From Narthecium ossifragum (Eukaryota; Streptophyta; Magnoliopsida; Dioscoreales; Nartheciaceae), in contig OY986966.1 of NCBI GenBank assembly GCA_963920575.1, positions 26,069,717-26,133,716 on the forward strand: a DNA stretch of 64,000 bases, read 5' to 3'. The notes below the pieces were generated by a model. That model worked only from the letters and a program-made list of their open reading frames with translations, was not told the DNA's origin and did no database searches. Shown in pieces: positions 1 to 10,200 of the stretch (positions are counted from its first letter, which is position 1; every line of letters starts with the position of its first letter). Both the position numbers and the translations under genes were made by a program.

Positions 1-61
1 ATTAATCTAATACAATTAACTTCATATAGTATTCATACTAATTCATTAATCAAATTTGATT

Positions 62-123
62 TTTATAAACGAATCATCCATTAACCTTTTGGTTACCCTG
101 CCAGGTGGCAGGAGCCCACCTAG
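62..123 (+). mobile_element. Helitron 3' terminus (plus orientation)
   Basis: A short hairpin, CCTGCCA GG TGGCAGG (about 98-113), is followed about ten bases later by CTAG (120-123) and then T. This is the canonical Helitron 3' end, a GC-rich hairpin before CTRR inserted ahead of T. The 5' TC end is not seen and probably lies outside the window. Confidence 0.55.
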
Positions 124-140
124 TATATAATATATATATA

Positions 141-474
141 CTAGGTGGTGGGCCCGTGTCACCTGGCACGGCTAACTGCCCGCCCCCACTATCTTTATAA
201 TAACTTACACATCAACCCACTATCCTTTCTTTTTTTTATTTAATTACAATTTTATGACACGTGTATGCCATGTGTGTATAAGTTTATGACTCAGGTTATG
301 AGTCATAAGGGATAACTATCATCGGATCTTATAATGTAGATAAGGATGTATATTTAAAACTAATCTAGGGAATTATGATAACAATATACAAAGTTAACTT
401 AGGAAAATATACATGTAAACAAATTAATAGGAGGGAAACGGTTGTAATCGTTATTGCTCCTTATATGGTTCAAA
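141..474 (-). mobile_element. Non-autonomous Helitron, minus orientation
   Basis: Read on the minus strand, the element ends with the hairpin CCGTGCCAGGTGACACGG-like segment and CTAG (141-144), next to A at 140. It is about 330 bp and is collinear with the Helitron at 35702-36075, sharing the ATGAGTCATAA, GTATATTTAAAACTAA and GGAAAATATACATGTAAA blocks. The 5' end here reads TGAACC where the other copy has TCAACC, so the terminal TC may have mutated. It carries no coding capacity. Confidence 0.7.
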
Positions 475-838
475 AAAGCAGTTTCGGTTAACCTGCATTA
501 ATTCATATCCCCTAAGTTTCTTTATATATATTCCCTAAGTTTGCTTTATATAAAGCTGTATTAATTCATATCAACCTAAGTTCTATTAATATTATCTTAT
601 GCTAATATTATGCTAAGACTTATATTATTTATTATTTTATTTTATATACCCTAAGTTTTATTGTCTATGTTTTATGGTGGCAGTGAACAAAAAGCTATGA
701 CCAACCTTCGAACCCTGGACCACCTACGGGTCAACCCAGCCATCTAACCAGACAAACTACAGGGAGTTTGTTAAAATTTTATATTAGCAATAACTAAAAA
801 CTGTGATAGGGGCATAGGTGAGTACTAGTATTATATAA
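475..838. other. AT-rich spacer with a possible tRNA-like (SINE) relic
   Basis: No gene is seen. CCTAAGTTT recurs several times between 510 and 660. On the minus strand, about 700-765 contains GGTTCGAAG-like and TGGCTGGGTTG-like words at a spacing that resembles pol III B and A boxes. This could be a SINE relic, but the match is weak. Confidence 0.3.
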
Positions 839-839
839 A

Positions 840-858
840 GGGTGCGGCTATCCGCACC
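840..858. repeat. MULE1 left terminal hairpin
   Basis: GGTGCGG and CCGCACC face each other across a 4-base loop (CTAT), so the extreme terminus is itself a perfect small hairpin. The same hairpin is present at 22271-22289 and at 35010-35028. Confidence 0.75.
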
Positions 859-1409
859 ACCGTTTCGACTCAACACACCACATTTACTCTGCACACCCCA
901 CCCAAGTTTGAAAACCCCAGGTTTCACTCAACACACCACACAAAATAAATCTACTTACCTAAACTACCCTCAAAACCCCACACCACACTAATAACTAAAC
1001 CCTAAACCCTAAACAAAACCCAAAATACCTACACTACCCCTCACCCCACTCTAGCCCCTACCTTCTTCCCCTCTTCTATCGAGACTTCCTCCCTCCCTCT
1101 TCTACCGAAGTCTCTCCCTCTCTTCACTCTCCCGACCATCTCCCTCCACCTTCCCAACGCCCTCTCCCGAACGTTGCCAGCCTCCCTAAACCCGCGACAG
1201 AGCCTCGCCGGCGAGCTATCCACGCCTCCGTCGAGTCCGTCGAGTGAGAACCGTTGAGTGAGATTTCACAACAAGTGAGTTTTTCATTTCTTGTTGCATG
1301 AAATGCATTGTCTTTGCATATATAGCATTGGTTTTGCAGCATTGTTCTCCGAATGCGTTTTTTTTCAAGGTTTTCAAATTTTTCCAATGGGTTCCGACCT
1401 TTCAGTTTT

Positions 1410-1675
1410 ATACGTATCAATCGGTACAAGACAACCGAATGATTCTCTATAATATCGGTACATAGTCACCGATATGATAGGATTGTTGATCGGTACAAAG
1501 GTACCGATCAATACGTTTGTTGCTGTATGGAAAAGAGCTCGTTCGGTATCAAGGTACCGATATTTATTCTACACTATCGGTAACTTAATACCGATATGTA
1601 TGCTTTATTACCGGTACTTAGGTACCGTTAGTAACATTTAATTTCCGGTATATGGATACCGAAACGATCTACTAA
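1410..1675. repeat. Array of CGGTA...TACCG palindromes (MULE1 left)
   Basis: Seven short inverted repeats lie in about 260 bp just upstream of the PMD start codon. Each is of the type ATCGGTAC-n-GTACCGAT with a 3-8 base centre, at roughly 35-45 bp intervals. The same array is found inverted at 34195-34445. Related arrays sit at 6303-6490 and 21565-21740. Known MULE transposases bind motifs in terminal regions, so these may be binding sites, but their function is inferred. Confidence 0.7.
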
Positions 1676-3304
1676 TCTTTGCATATTTTTTTTCAAAACA
1701 GTTAAATGGTTCGTCCAAGGGGAAAAGCACCCGCATGAGCCTCTTCATCTTCGGCGGCCTCGACATCTTCATCGGCCCGCGTTGACCGGCCGACAACCTC
1801 AGCTAGGAAGAGGAGAGCGGTACCTGAGGAGATTCCAGAGGAGATCCAGAGGGTGGCTTGATGGTTGCTGGCCCTGGTGAAGAGGAAGAGGTGTCTGACA
1901 ACGAGGCACCCATCCCTGGTGGGCCAGTTGACCGGTCGGTTTTGATGGAGTTCAAAACACACGTGGCATATCGGATATGGGCTGGAGCGGTAAAAAAAGG
2001 CTGAGTTTTTTTTTATATCATGCCGTGTTTATATCAAAGTCTGCTCACTTTTCCCCTTCTTCTCAACGTAGGAGCGTGGGCCACTAAAAATTTATGCGCA
2101 TGGGCTGTCCACTACGAAATGGGACGGCATCGAACGGCAAGACTTTAAGAATGCCGTGGAGGCCACCGGTCTAGCAAATCTGACGGAGTGTTCTTACAAG
2201 ACTATCAGCAGTGCCCTGGTGTCGGCGTTCGTCGAGAGGTGGCACCCGGAGACCAACACGTTCCACTTGGATTGTGGAGAGATGATGATCACTTTGGGTG
2301 TTGTCAGCCGTATACTGGGCATCCCCGTCGCTGGTAGGCCGCTTGAAGAGTGCAAGCTGAAAGTCTCCCAGCTGAAAGCGCTCATGAAGGTTAATTTGGG
2401 AGTCAGTGAAGCAGAGGCCGCGAGCCAGTTGGATGGGAGAGGGCTGTCAGTCAGTATGACCTGGCTGAGAGAGAGTGCACTCTCCGCAAGGTCGGCCTGG
2501 AGTGCTCTGTCAAGGCATACATCATGTATCTCCTGGGTTGCACCCTTTTTTGCGACAAGTCGGGGTCGAAGGTTCACGTGTCCTGCATTTCTGCCCTCAC
2601 GGACTTGGATACCGTGTGTGATTATGCGTGGGGTGCCGCCGGCCTCGTCTACCTCTTTCGCATGCTTGGCTCTGCTAGTCGATGGGGGACAAGGGCAATT
2701 GGCGGATACTTGACTCTGGTGGAGGTACGTGCTTTTAAAACATCTGCTTTGTGATATAATACCAATGATTGTGACTGACCCACATTTTTTTAATCAATGC
2801 AGGCATGGATATATGATCACCTCCCGGTAATTATAAAGCCACAACCCGACCCAGAATACATGGTTGACGCGCCGACTGCTCTTGCGTTGCTGGATCACAA
2901 AGATCCAGGTCAGGATCCGGAAATGGCTTTGCTACAATGGCGCGCACAGATTGATTCCCTGAGTAGACATCAGGTGAGTTGTAATCTTTGTCTGACTCCG
3001 AGTTGAATTTTGTAATATATTCAGTAGTGATCAAATATTGATTCCCTTACTATGAGTATGGTTGCAGGTTGTGCGGGACCCATACGTCAGACATAGAAGA
3101 TGCCCCTTCCCTCGTGATGATATTAGCTTTTTCCTCGGCACCATAAGTAGCGGCGAGCACGTCGAGCCGTACCATCCTGATCGGGTGCTTCGGCAATTCG
3201 GGATCATACAGACCATTCTCGCCGCCCCACTAAGGCCAACCCACTTCCACATGGGAGCCAAGGAGACTGCCGAGGGTACAAGAGGGCCTTCCACTATGAG
3301 CCGC

Positions 3305-5839
3305 TGTCGCGCCCCGACCCGCGAAAGCCCAACCGGGCCGGACGACGCGAACCGGAACCTACAAAACGCGGAAAACAAAGCTGGCGAGGGTTCCCTCTAA
3401 CCTATTGGTCTCTCCAACAATTCAGCAAAAGCACCCTCAATTAAAAGACATTAATTTAACAACATCGAACCACAGATTTAAAACTCAAAAAGGTTTAATA
3501 TACAAATCCTCGGAGAGTGGAAGATTCAAATACAACATTACTCCCGTAGGAGACTATCTAACATAGGGTATAAAAGCAGTAAAGATCATCACCTCTCAAA
3601 GTCCACCAGGCGCCGCCGCACCGCCGACCAACTGCCCGGTAGGGGCCACAGAAGAAGAACTGACGCCTGCACCTGCAAAACGCAGCCCGGGTAGGTTTGA
3701 GCACTAAGCTCAGTAGGGATCTACACTATGACATACAGAAGGAAGGGGGAACGCAAGAGTGTCGTCCTCAAGTAGGATCTGGCTGTAAACAGGGGTCCCA
3801 TAACCCCACCGCATGTCCCTGAGGCCCTCAATCATGGTCTCCCAGCCGCGCTGGTCACATGTTAGGTCACACCCAGTAGCAAGAAACAACACTGCTGACT
3901 CACAAGCAGGAACACGACATTGCAAGCGGGAAATGGCACCGCTGAGTAGGTAACTCTTCTACTCCAGAGTCAACACAGTGGAACACCGGCTACACCTCAA
4001 CATCCGACTCAAGGCCGACACGACCTCTACAATCATCAAGCAACATGTGTACCAGTCCTCTAGGCCTATCATCAACTTCGACTGGACACCACAATTCAAA
4101 CCGGGTCCAAACTACCCAACCCCGGTCCTAGGGCTAAGTCCGAGCTTCCAACCTCGGGACGGCGACCCAAGGATCACCCACGGCCTAACCAATGCAACTA
4201 ATGCACAATTCAACGATGTATGCTATGCCATACACAAACAGGAGATAGGCATGCAATAGTATGGCAAATATCATATAAGTCAACCGGATCGCTGCAGCGG
4301 TACTACCGATCGCTGCCAGTCGATCCGCAGCGAGTCCCGGCTTTACGACGGTACCACGACCATCAACCGCGAACTCTTGCAACGGGAAGCAACCCCGAAA
4401 ACGATGATGAACAGTAAACAATACAATATTATATTCCGAAATATAATATTATATTCAAAACACCCAAAAGTTCTCTACTAGAGGCTATTTGACCCCGTCG
4501 ATCCGACGTCCAAACGACGTCGGATTTGAGATCCAACTTAGTCACCAGTAGATCTACATGTATGAATTAATATATCCAAAATCCATAATCATCCAACGGT
4601 TGGATTAACGGGAAAATATAAATCAAAACCGCTAATCAACTCACTTACCAATTTAATTGTTGCAACGTAGCCCTGCAGCAAACAATTCATAACAAATCGT
4701 AGAAAAATCAGACAAATACTAAATAAGATGGAATGGAAAGTTAACGAATAGATCTACAACTCTTATGTTTATCAAAACCCAAGATCTAGTACGCACCGGC
4801 CGGAAAACACGCCGGAAGCCGACTGTTCTTCAAGAACAGCAGAAAAACAGAGAAACCGAGTTTAAACATGCATAAAACCTACTCAAATCTCAACCAAATA
4901 TCATGAAACTTAAATCAGTAATTCTACTAGGCAAGAGGAAGCTAACAACACCAAGATCAACAAGATCCAACGGCTAGATCACGCGAAACCCATTAAAGAA
5001 CACATGTAGGTAGAAGAACCTACCTAACAGCGCTTTCCTCGGTTGATCCCTCGCAAACCCGTCACGAACACGGCTCCAAACCACCTCAGCAACCTTCCTC
5101 TCGTCGCTATGAATCCAACAAGCTTTGGAACGCCAAAATCGGTGGCCGGAGGAGGGAGAATGGAAGAAAAGAAGTTCGCCGGCGGAGAAGAGAAGAAAGA
5201 GAGCACCGCGGGAAAGAAGAGAAAGAAGGAAGAAGAAGAGAAGAGAAGGGAAGAAAAGAAGAGAAAGGAAAAGCCTGGGGAAAGTCAGCGAAGGCGGCGA
5301 AAAGCTGGGGGAGGGGAGGGAAAGTCCTCCCCTTCTGACAAGGGAGAGCGACGGCCGGCTGCCGTTTTCGCGAAAGAGAAAAATAAGCCACCGACTGTTT
5401 GCTCACGAGTCCGATCGATCGCTCCAAGGAGCAATCGATCGCCCTTGAGCCGCAAACAGCCCAAAGACCTTCTGCACTAAGCGATCGATCTCCAAAGCAT
5501 GTCAGATCGATCTGGCTAGCAAGGCCAGATCGATCTCATTAGCAATCCAGATCGATCTCTTTCGCCCAGAAAGGCAAACTTGGGCTAAAACACAAGCCCA
5601 AGCTCAGATCTTCCGATCTCCGATCCACCTAACCATTCTAAACAAACACTAACACATACAAGGTCAGTGTGTGCACACGCGGGTGTGAAACAAACCAACA
5701 AGGCGCAATTTACCAAATTGCCATTGCGGTCCAAGAAACAATACGATCCACCGGATCGTGCGCTCGACGCAAAGCAAACCAACGAGCCACGGGCCTGACC
5801 CAGCCGGTCGACCCAGGAGTAGTGGGACGGGTTCTCACA
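3305..5839. mobile_element. Solo LTR inserted in the PMD gene
   Basis: The segment begins TGTCGCGCCCCGACCC and ends GGGTTCTCACA. It is flanked on both sides by GCCGC (3300-3304 and 5840-5844), a 5-bp target duplication. No gag or pol lies inside, so it is an LTR left by recombination between two LTRs. It contains the GATCGATC dyads at 5413-5557, a purine-rich stretch at about 5155-5320, and, on the minus strand near 4740-4775, the AAGAGTTGTAGATCT module also seen in other LTRs here. The orientation of the module suggests that the parent element lay on the minus strand. Confidence 0.85.
5413..5557. repeat. GATCGATC dyads with 22-bp spacing (solo LTR)
   Basis: GATCGATC cores start at 5413, 5483, 5505, 5528 and 5550, with a partial one near 5433. 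The pairs 5483/5505 and 5528/5550 are exactly 22 bp apart, the same spacing as in the Athila element of this window. Confidence 0.8.
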
Positions 5840-6302
5840 GCCGCAGTTCTGGGCTGATTGGCCAAGTCACTGCCTTGCTCTATGCCGGACGGGCGAGTAT
5901 GCTATCCGTGGGTATGACTGCGTGGATGGGTATTATGACTGGTATCGATCCATATCTCATCTGAAGGTCATAAACCCAGAGCGGAGGACTTTCCAGGCTG
6001 AACATGCAGATGATTATTTGCCGGCAAAGGTAACATTTAGAAATTCTAAATGGAAATGAAATACTAGCGTATAATATTATGTCTAATTTGTTTCGAATTC
6101 TTGAAATTCAGTATGATAGGATTGTCACGATCATCGACGACACTGTGGCGCACATGGATACCCTGACCATTGACGACCATAGGAGTAGGTGGGCGCGAGC
6201 TCAAAGAATAGCCCGCGGCGAGACTGACACGGAGCGCGCCTACGAGAGAAGATCTAAACAACGAACCAGAGAATATCATGGAATCAAAGGCATGCGTAAG
6301 CT

Positions 6303-6490
6303 GCATGTTATCGGTAGTATAGTACCGATAAAATGCTTCACTGTTCGGAAGAGTGAGTACTGAGATATTGTTTGTTTTACTTGATTGGCTTTGTAACGGT
6401 ATCTAATTACCGATAGTGTCGGGTATACATGCGGTAGTATGGTACCGATATGTGTCTTGGTTATTATCGGTACTTGGGTACCGATAGTTG
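6303..6490. repeat. CGGTA...TACCG palindromes between PMD and OTU genes
   Basis: At least four inverted repeats (for example TATCGGTAGTATAGTACCGATA and ATCGGTACTTGGGTACCGAT) lie between the 3' ends of the two convergent MULE1 genes. They match the terminal arrays in form but are internal to the element. Confidence 0.65.
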
Positions 6491-6643
6491 TGTACTTGAT
6501 AAAAAAAACAGAGTATGAAGCAACCCTTTGCAACACAATGTTTACAACCATACAAGATACTCATACAATGTTTGCAACACAATGTTTACAACCAGACAAG
6601 ATATTAATATTGAAAATCATATAAGACATTAATACCCAAATTT

Positions 6644-7276
6644 TCATTCAAGGTCTATAGTGTCCCTTGTAGCAACATCTGATGACACGATTAACCCAAA
6701 TTTTTCTATCTCATCGTTATAGGAATCCCATCCATTGGCACAAGCATCTCGATATCGAGCCCAGCTACTGACTACTGGTGGCATTGGACATCCAGGCTGC
6801 ATGTGTAGTTGAACAAAGTGATTTTCGTTTACGAACCCGGTCGCGATGATCCTCCGTGCCGATTTCGGGGGCGCTGCTGTCCAAAGTGGCAGTAAGGTCA
6901 CGCATTGTCTTCTGGAGATGTGAAGTAGGACAACCGAGTATCGTGATGCAATAAGATAACCCATGTCCGGCATGGTCATCCACCGATCGGGTAGAGGGTT
7001 GTCTTCGAGAAACGACAATGAGTACATAAGCTCGTGAACACGCTTTTCATTCCCATACAACTTAAGGTAGCCCTCGAAGTGATCACGCAACTCATTGATA
7101 AGATCGTTCCTCACTTGGGACCAGTTTTCCTCGCCGTAGCCCAATAGCCCGGCTATCGCTCTAAAGCCGCAGTTACCATCTGATGCAACATCCTTAACAT
7201 GCTTAATATATTTTGTCAACCCTTCTGGAAACTCGCCAAGATAGCACAGCGGAGCGGCTGTCCGAGCCCTTATCAC
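6644..7276 (-). CDS. OTU-type cysteine protease domain of MULE1
   Basis: The domain resembles ovarian-tumour (OTU) cysteine proteases, which cleave ubiquitin-like conjugates. The nucleophile motif SDGNCGFRAIAGLLGYG is near residue 33 and the catalytic histidine motif VNENHFVQLHM near residue 150, with NDLINELRDHFEGY between them, as expected for the fold. It lies directly downstream of the transposase reading frame and overlaps its end (7203-7276) in another frame. A run of nine A (minus strand, 7293-7301) precedes the overlap; with one A fewer the two frames would be continuous. It is therefore probably the C-terminal part of a transposase-OTU fusion rather than a free-standing gene, and the start given is only the first in-frame codon. 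The role in transposition is unknown. Confidence 0.7.
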   Translation of the reverse strand: MIRARTAAPLCYLGEFPEGLTKYIKHVKDVASDGNCGFRAIAGLLGYGEENWSQVRNDLINELRDHFEGYLKLYGNEKRVHELMYSLSFLEDNPLPDRWMTMPDMGYLIASRYSVVLLHISRRQCVTLLPLWTAAPPKSARRIIATGFVNENHFVQLHMQPGCPMPPVVSSWARYRDACANGWDSYNDEIEKFGLIVSSDVATRDTIDLE

Positions 7277-8613
7277 TCTCTCCTTTGGACGCTTTTTTTT
7301 TGACTATATCAGGCTTCTCTGGTTTCATGCAAGATATGGGACTAACATGTAGAGGAGTTTCTTCTAGTGAGTTACTGTCCTTGAACGAAGGTGCATACTC
7401 AAAGGCTGATGGGTCGCGTTGTGTTGAGAGCATCAACTTCTTCTCCTTAGCGCTTGGTCGACCGCGGGTCCTCAACTTCACCTCTGGCTCAAGAACATAA
7501 CTAGACTGCGGTTCTGCTAGCTCATACATTTTCCTCAGCATATGCATTCTTCTTGCCTCATTCTGAGCTAGAAATGCGTTTTCCAAGAGTTCTAGCGCAT
7601 TTTGGCACTTAAGTTTTGGGATTTTATTGGCTGGTGTAGCCGACAAGTCAAGCTTCCACCAATGGTGATGTATGCATTCTAGGGGTATGGGGCGGCAATC
7701 AAGCTTGTAGTTGGTGATCTCATGGGCACATGGCAAGCCATGTGTGCGTCGGACTGTACAACCACATGCGAACTTATCCGCACCGATCTCATTGGCTCTC
7801 TCTGATTCTTTTTGAACTATTAAAAGTGCACTCTTTGAAATGAAGCCTCGCAGCTCTTTGAAGATGGCTGGCTTGAAACTGTGATGCACAATGTATTTGC
7901 TCTTCTCGAAGGAGGCTTTGATATCACAGTGTTGCAGCTCAAGCAGGGAGTGAATAGTAGCCCACGATGTGTCAAAACTGCAGCTGGATGCCCCAAGATG
8001 CCTCTTTAACTTGGCATGTGCACTCTCTACCCTGTTTGTAGTGTGATTGCCAAAATGCATATATTCGTCAGTCCAAGTACTGACGAACAGTTCTTTGAAG
8101 CCATCCAGCCACGATTCCCGAACATATTTAGAAGCTGCTGGGTAACCGCAAAAAGATGTCACTAGTGTCTCCAAGTGTTTCTTGTACTCCTCAGTAGATG
8201 CAGTTACAACCAATTTCCACATTGTCATGAACAAGTCGGCTTTATCTGCAGTTTCGAAAATGTGTTTGCAGCTGAGCTCTACGTTCTTTTGGATATGCCA
8301 TCTACATAGCATGCTTTTGGACTCCGGAAAGACCGAGCTGATAGCGTTCATCAAAGCCAGTTCTCGGTCTGCCACCACAACGCGTGGCATTGGGTACCCT
8401 TCCAGCAATGTCCTTAATATTTTCAAAGCCCATTTGTTCCTGTCCTCCTTCTCACACTCCTTGTAGGCAAAAGCTGCGGCGAATGTCATACTCGTCGACT
8501 TGACGCCAACAATCTCTAGCAGTGGAAGTCGGTATCTATTGGTCTTGTAAGTGTAATCCATAATCAACACCTCGGGAAATGCACGGACTAAATCAATAGA
8601 CACAGGGTGTGCC
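7203..8613 (-). CDS. MULE transposase, catalytic and SWIM part
   Basis: This is the C-terminal two-thirds of a FAR1/Jittery-like Mutator transposase. At the Athila junction the frame enters through AHPVSIDLVRAFP. The first catalytic Asp is in VLIMDYTYKTNRY and the second in VVVADRELALMNA, followed by CRWHIQKNV and an NRVESAHAKLKRHLG segment that likely carries the Glu. A SWIM zinc finger follows (CGCTVRRTHGLPCAH). The DNA-binding N-terminus lies at 20720-21519, beyond the inserted Athila element, so this exon is cut off from its start. The frame ends with a Lys-rich tail and overlaps the OTU frame. The domain itself has no internal stops, so the insertion is probably recent. Confidence 0.85.
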
Positions 8614-8782
8614 TGATAACGCGTGAAAAGTGCACAAATCGCCCCTTTAACTAGGTCCTGTTAGCCTCCGAGCAATGCTATTTTGATGGTCTATTGTGCA
8701 TTTCAGGTATAAGAGCCTTCAACGAAGGTTAGATCAAGTTTGGGGCTAAAACGAAGTGATTTTGGCAATCCTGCATGAAGGA

Positions 8783-8956
8783 GATCGATCTGCATCCTAA
8801 TGGAGATCGATCTCATTATTCCAGCAAGAAGCGGTCCAGTCGAAGCAAAGGAGATCGATCTTCATCCTGAAGGAGATCGATCTTGGTCGGGCGTTTTCCA
8901 GATCCAGAGTTCGCAGAACGAAGGAGATCGATCTTCTTCCCTATGGAGATCGATCT
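8783..8956. repeat. Three pairs of AGATCGATCT dyads, each pair 22 bp apart
   Basis: Perfect 10-bp palindromes start at 8783/8805, 8852/8874 and 8925/8947. The spacing within each pair is exactly 22 bp, and between pairs 47-51 bp. The 3' LTR copy (about 19484-19660) keeps them, except one where the last T is G. Confidence 0.9.
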
Positions 8957-9020
8957 CATTTGATGCTGGGAGAAAAATAAAGGGCTGAGATCTAATCCGA
9001 GTTAGGGTTTTATTAAGGCC

Positions 9021-9029
9021 TATAAATAG
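9021..9029 (+). promoter_or_regulatory. TATA box of Athila LTR promoter
   Basis: TATAAATAG lies about 410 bp into the LTR in a GC-mixed context, with the dyad pairs just upstream. It is the most plausible core promoter for the element. The 3' LTR carries the same box at 19725-19733. Confidence 0.65.
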
Positions 9030-10180
9030 GTGTTAGGAGAGGATTTTTGGCAGCCACCCATAGGCGAATTTTCCTCTCCTCCTGGGTGTTTCTTTGGCTC
9101 TTCTTCCTCCGTAAACATTAGGGTTAGATCTTGAAGATAAATCCATGGCGGGAGCGCGTTATCAACCTTCGCCGATGGATCGTCTCTTCAAGATGAGTAG
9201 CTAAATCTTTTGTCTAGAAAATTCTATGATGTAATAGGGAGTTTATCTAGGTTTTTCCTTTGGATCTGAGCATGTACTTTATGATGGTTTAATGGATTAA
9301 ATTCGGATTTTATATATCTATTGGTATTCTTTCTTATGGTGAATGTGTTGTTTGCTCTTTGTGCCCTAATTTCGGTCTGTCTTATCTCGGTTTTTCCGTG
9401 GGTTTACAGCCGGATTTTGTGAAAACTCAAAACATAAAAGTTGTAGATCTCTGTCTTAGCTTTCCAACGAATCTTGAATCGCCTCATTTCGAGTTCGGAT
9501 GTGAAAGGTACGCTGAGATTACGCTCGCTGGTTTTGAGCTTTGCATGTTAGAGGCTAGAATTAGGACTTGTTCAAGTTGCTTTCATGCTAGAACCATGTT
9601 AGATCTTTGGATTGGATTCTAAACCCTAGCTTATGATTATAGGAGTGTTAGAACCATTACCTTAATGCTAGAACCATTAAGACCTATGATTGTAACCTAC
9701 AATGCATTCTTTATCTTTGTTGATTAGGCGATCTCAAAGTGCTAGAACCACTTTGATTATTTTCCTACCAATCATCCGCTGAATTGATCTTCATGCCGAC
9801 GTAGGCTTCTAATGAATCTATGTTGAGTGATAGTGGACCTAGCCGATCTTCTATCAACCTTAGAAAACCATCTTGAACTTATTGAATTGCTCTTATCCTA
9901 GGAATGCCTAGATAGCTCTCGATTACGGATTAGAACTTCCTAGCGTTTTCTCCTATTGTTATTCTCTCAATTTAGTTTAAAGACCAACTATCATCCATTT
10001 TCCTTAAGCTTTGATTTAGAACTATGCGTGGTAATTAGACTTAATCCTGTTTTCCCTGTGGACCGACCCGGACTTATTGCTATCTACCCCCTTAAGTAGT
10101 TAGTAGTGATTCGGTTTATAAAATTGTAATTTTAGCGTCCTTGTTAAGGTAACGACACTTTTCAAGGCGTGTCAGAATTT

Positions 10181-10200
10181 TGGCGCCGTTGCCGGGGATC
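10181..10200 (+). other. Primer-binding site complementary to tRNA-Asp
   Basis: TGGCGCCGTTGCCGGGGATC is complementary to the 3' end of plant tRNA-Asp (ending GGCAACGGCGCCA). It begins six bases after the 5' LTR, as expected for the first-strand primer. Confidence 0.9.

Larger units (their letters stand above)
1706..6363 (+). pseudogene. Plant mobile domain (PMD) gene of MULE1, disrupted
   Basis: The product would be a PMD (aminotransferase-like/MAIL1-type) protein; transposon-borne PMD genes are known in angiosperms, with unclear function. Exons inferred from GT/AG sites are 1706-1989, 2072-2724, 2803-2973, 3068-3304 continuing at 5845-6029, and 6112-6363. Exon 2 holds the conserved stretch with FVERWHPETNTFHL and the GIPVAGRPLEE segment. 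Exons 3-4 hold AWIYDHLPV and ISFFLGTISSGEHVEPYHPDR. Breaks are a stop at codon 11 (GCA TGA, where MULE2 reads GCC GGA), a one-base deletion near 2475 relative to MULE2, and a solo LTR inside exon 4. The last exon reads through to 6363 with an Arg-rich stretch (RARAQRIARGETD-like). The gene cannot make a full protein. The family call is firm. Confidence 0.8.
8614..10174 (+). repeat. Athila 5' LTR
   Basis: It starts TGATAACGCG and ends CGTGTCA six bases before the primer site. It contains three pairs of AGATCGATCT dyads (8783-8956), a TATA box at 9021-9029 and the AAAAGTTGTAGATCT module near 9437. A small frame at 9359-9622 is present in both LTRs but looks incidental. Confidence 0.85.

Noticed and set aside
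831..839. 9-bp target duplication for the MULEs
   Set aside because: TTATATAAA against TTTTTTTAA (22290) or TAAAAAAAA (35029) agree at six of nine A/T positions only, which is expected by chance in this composition.
5043..5480. Lys/Glu/Arg-rich open frames of up to 145 codons
   Set aside because: They arise from the purine-rich part of the solo LTR. Several frames on both strands are open at once and none has a recognisable domain.
9359..9622. 87-codon open frame, present again at 20063-20326
   Set aside because: It is the same stretch of the two Athila LTRs. Both copies are simply repeated LTR sequence and show no known domain.
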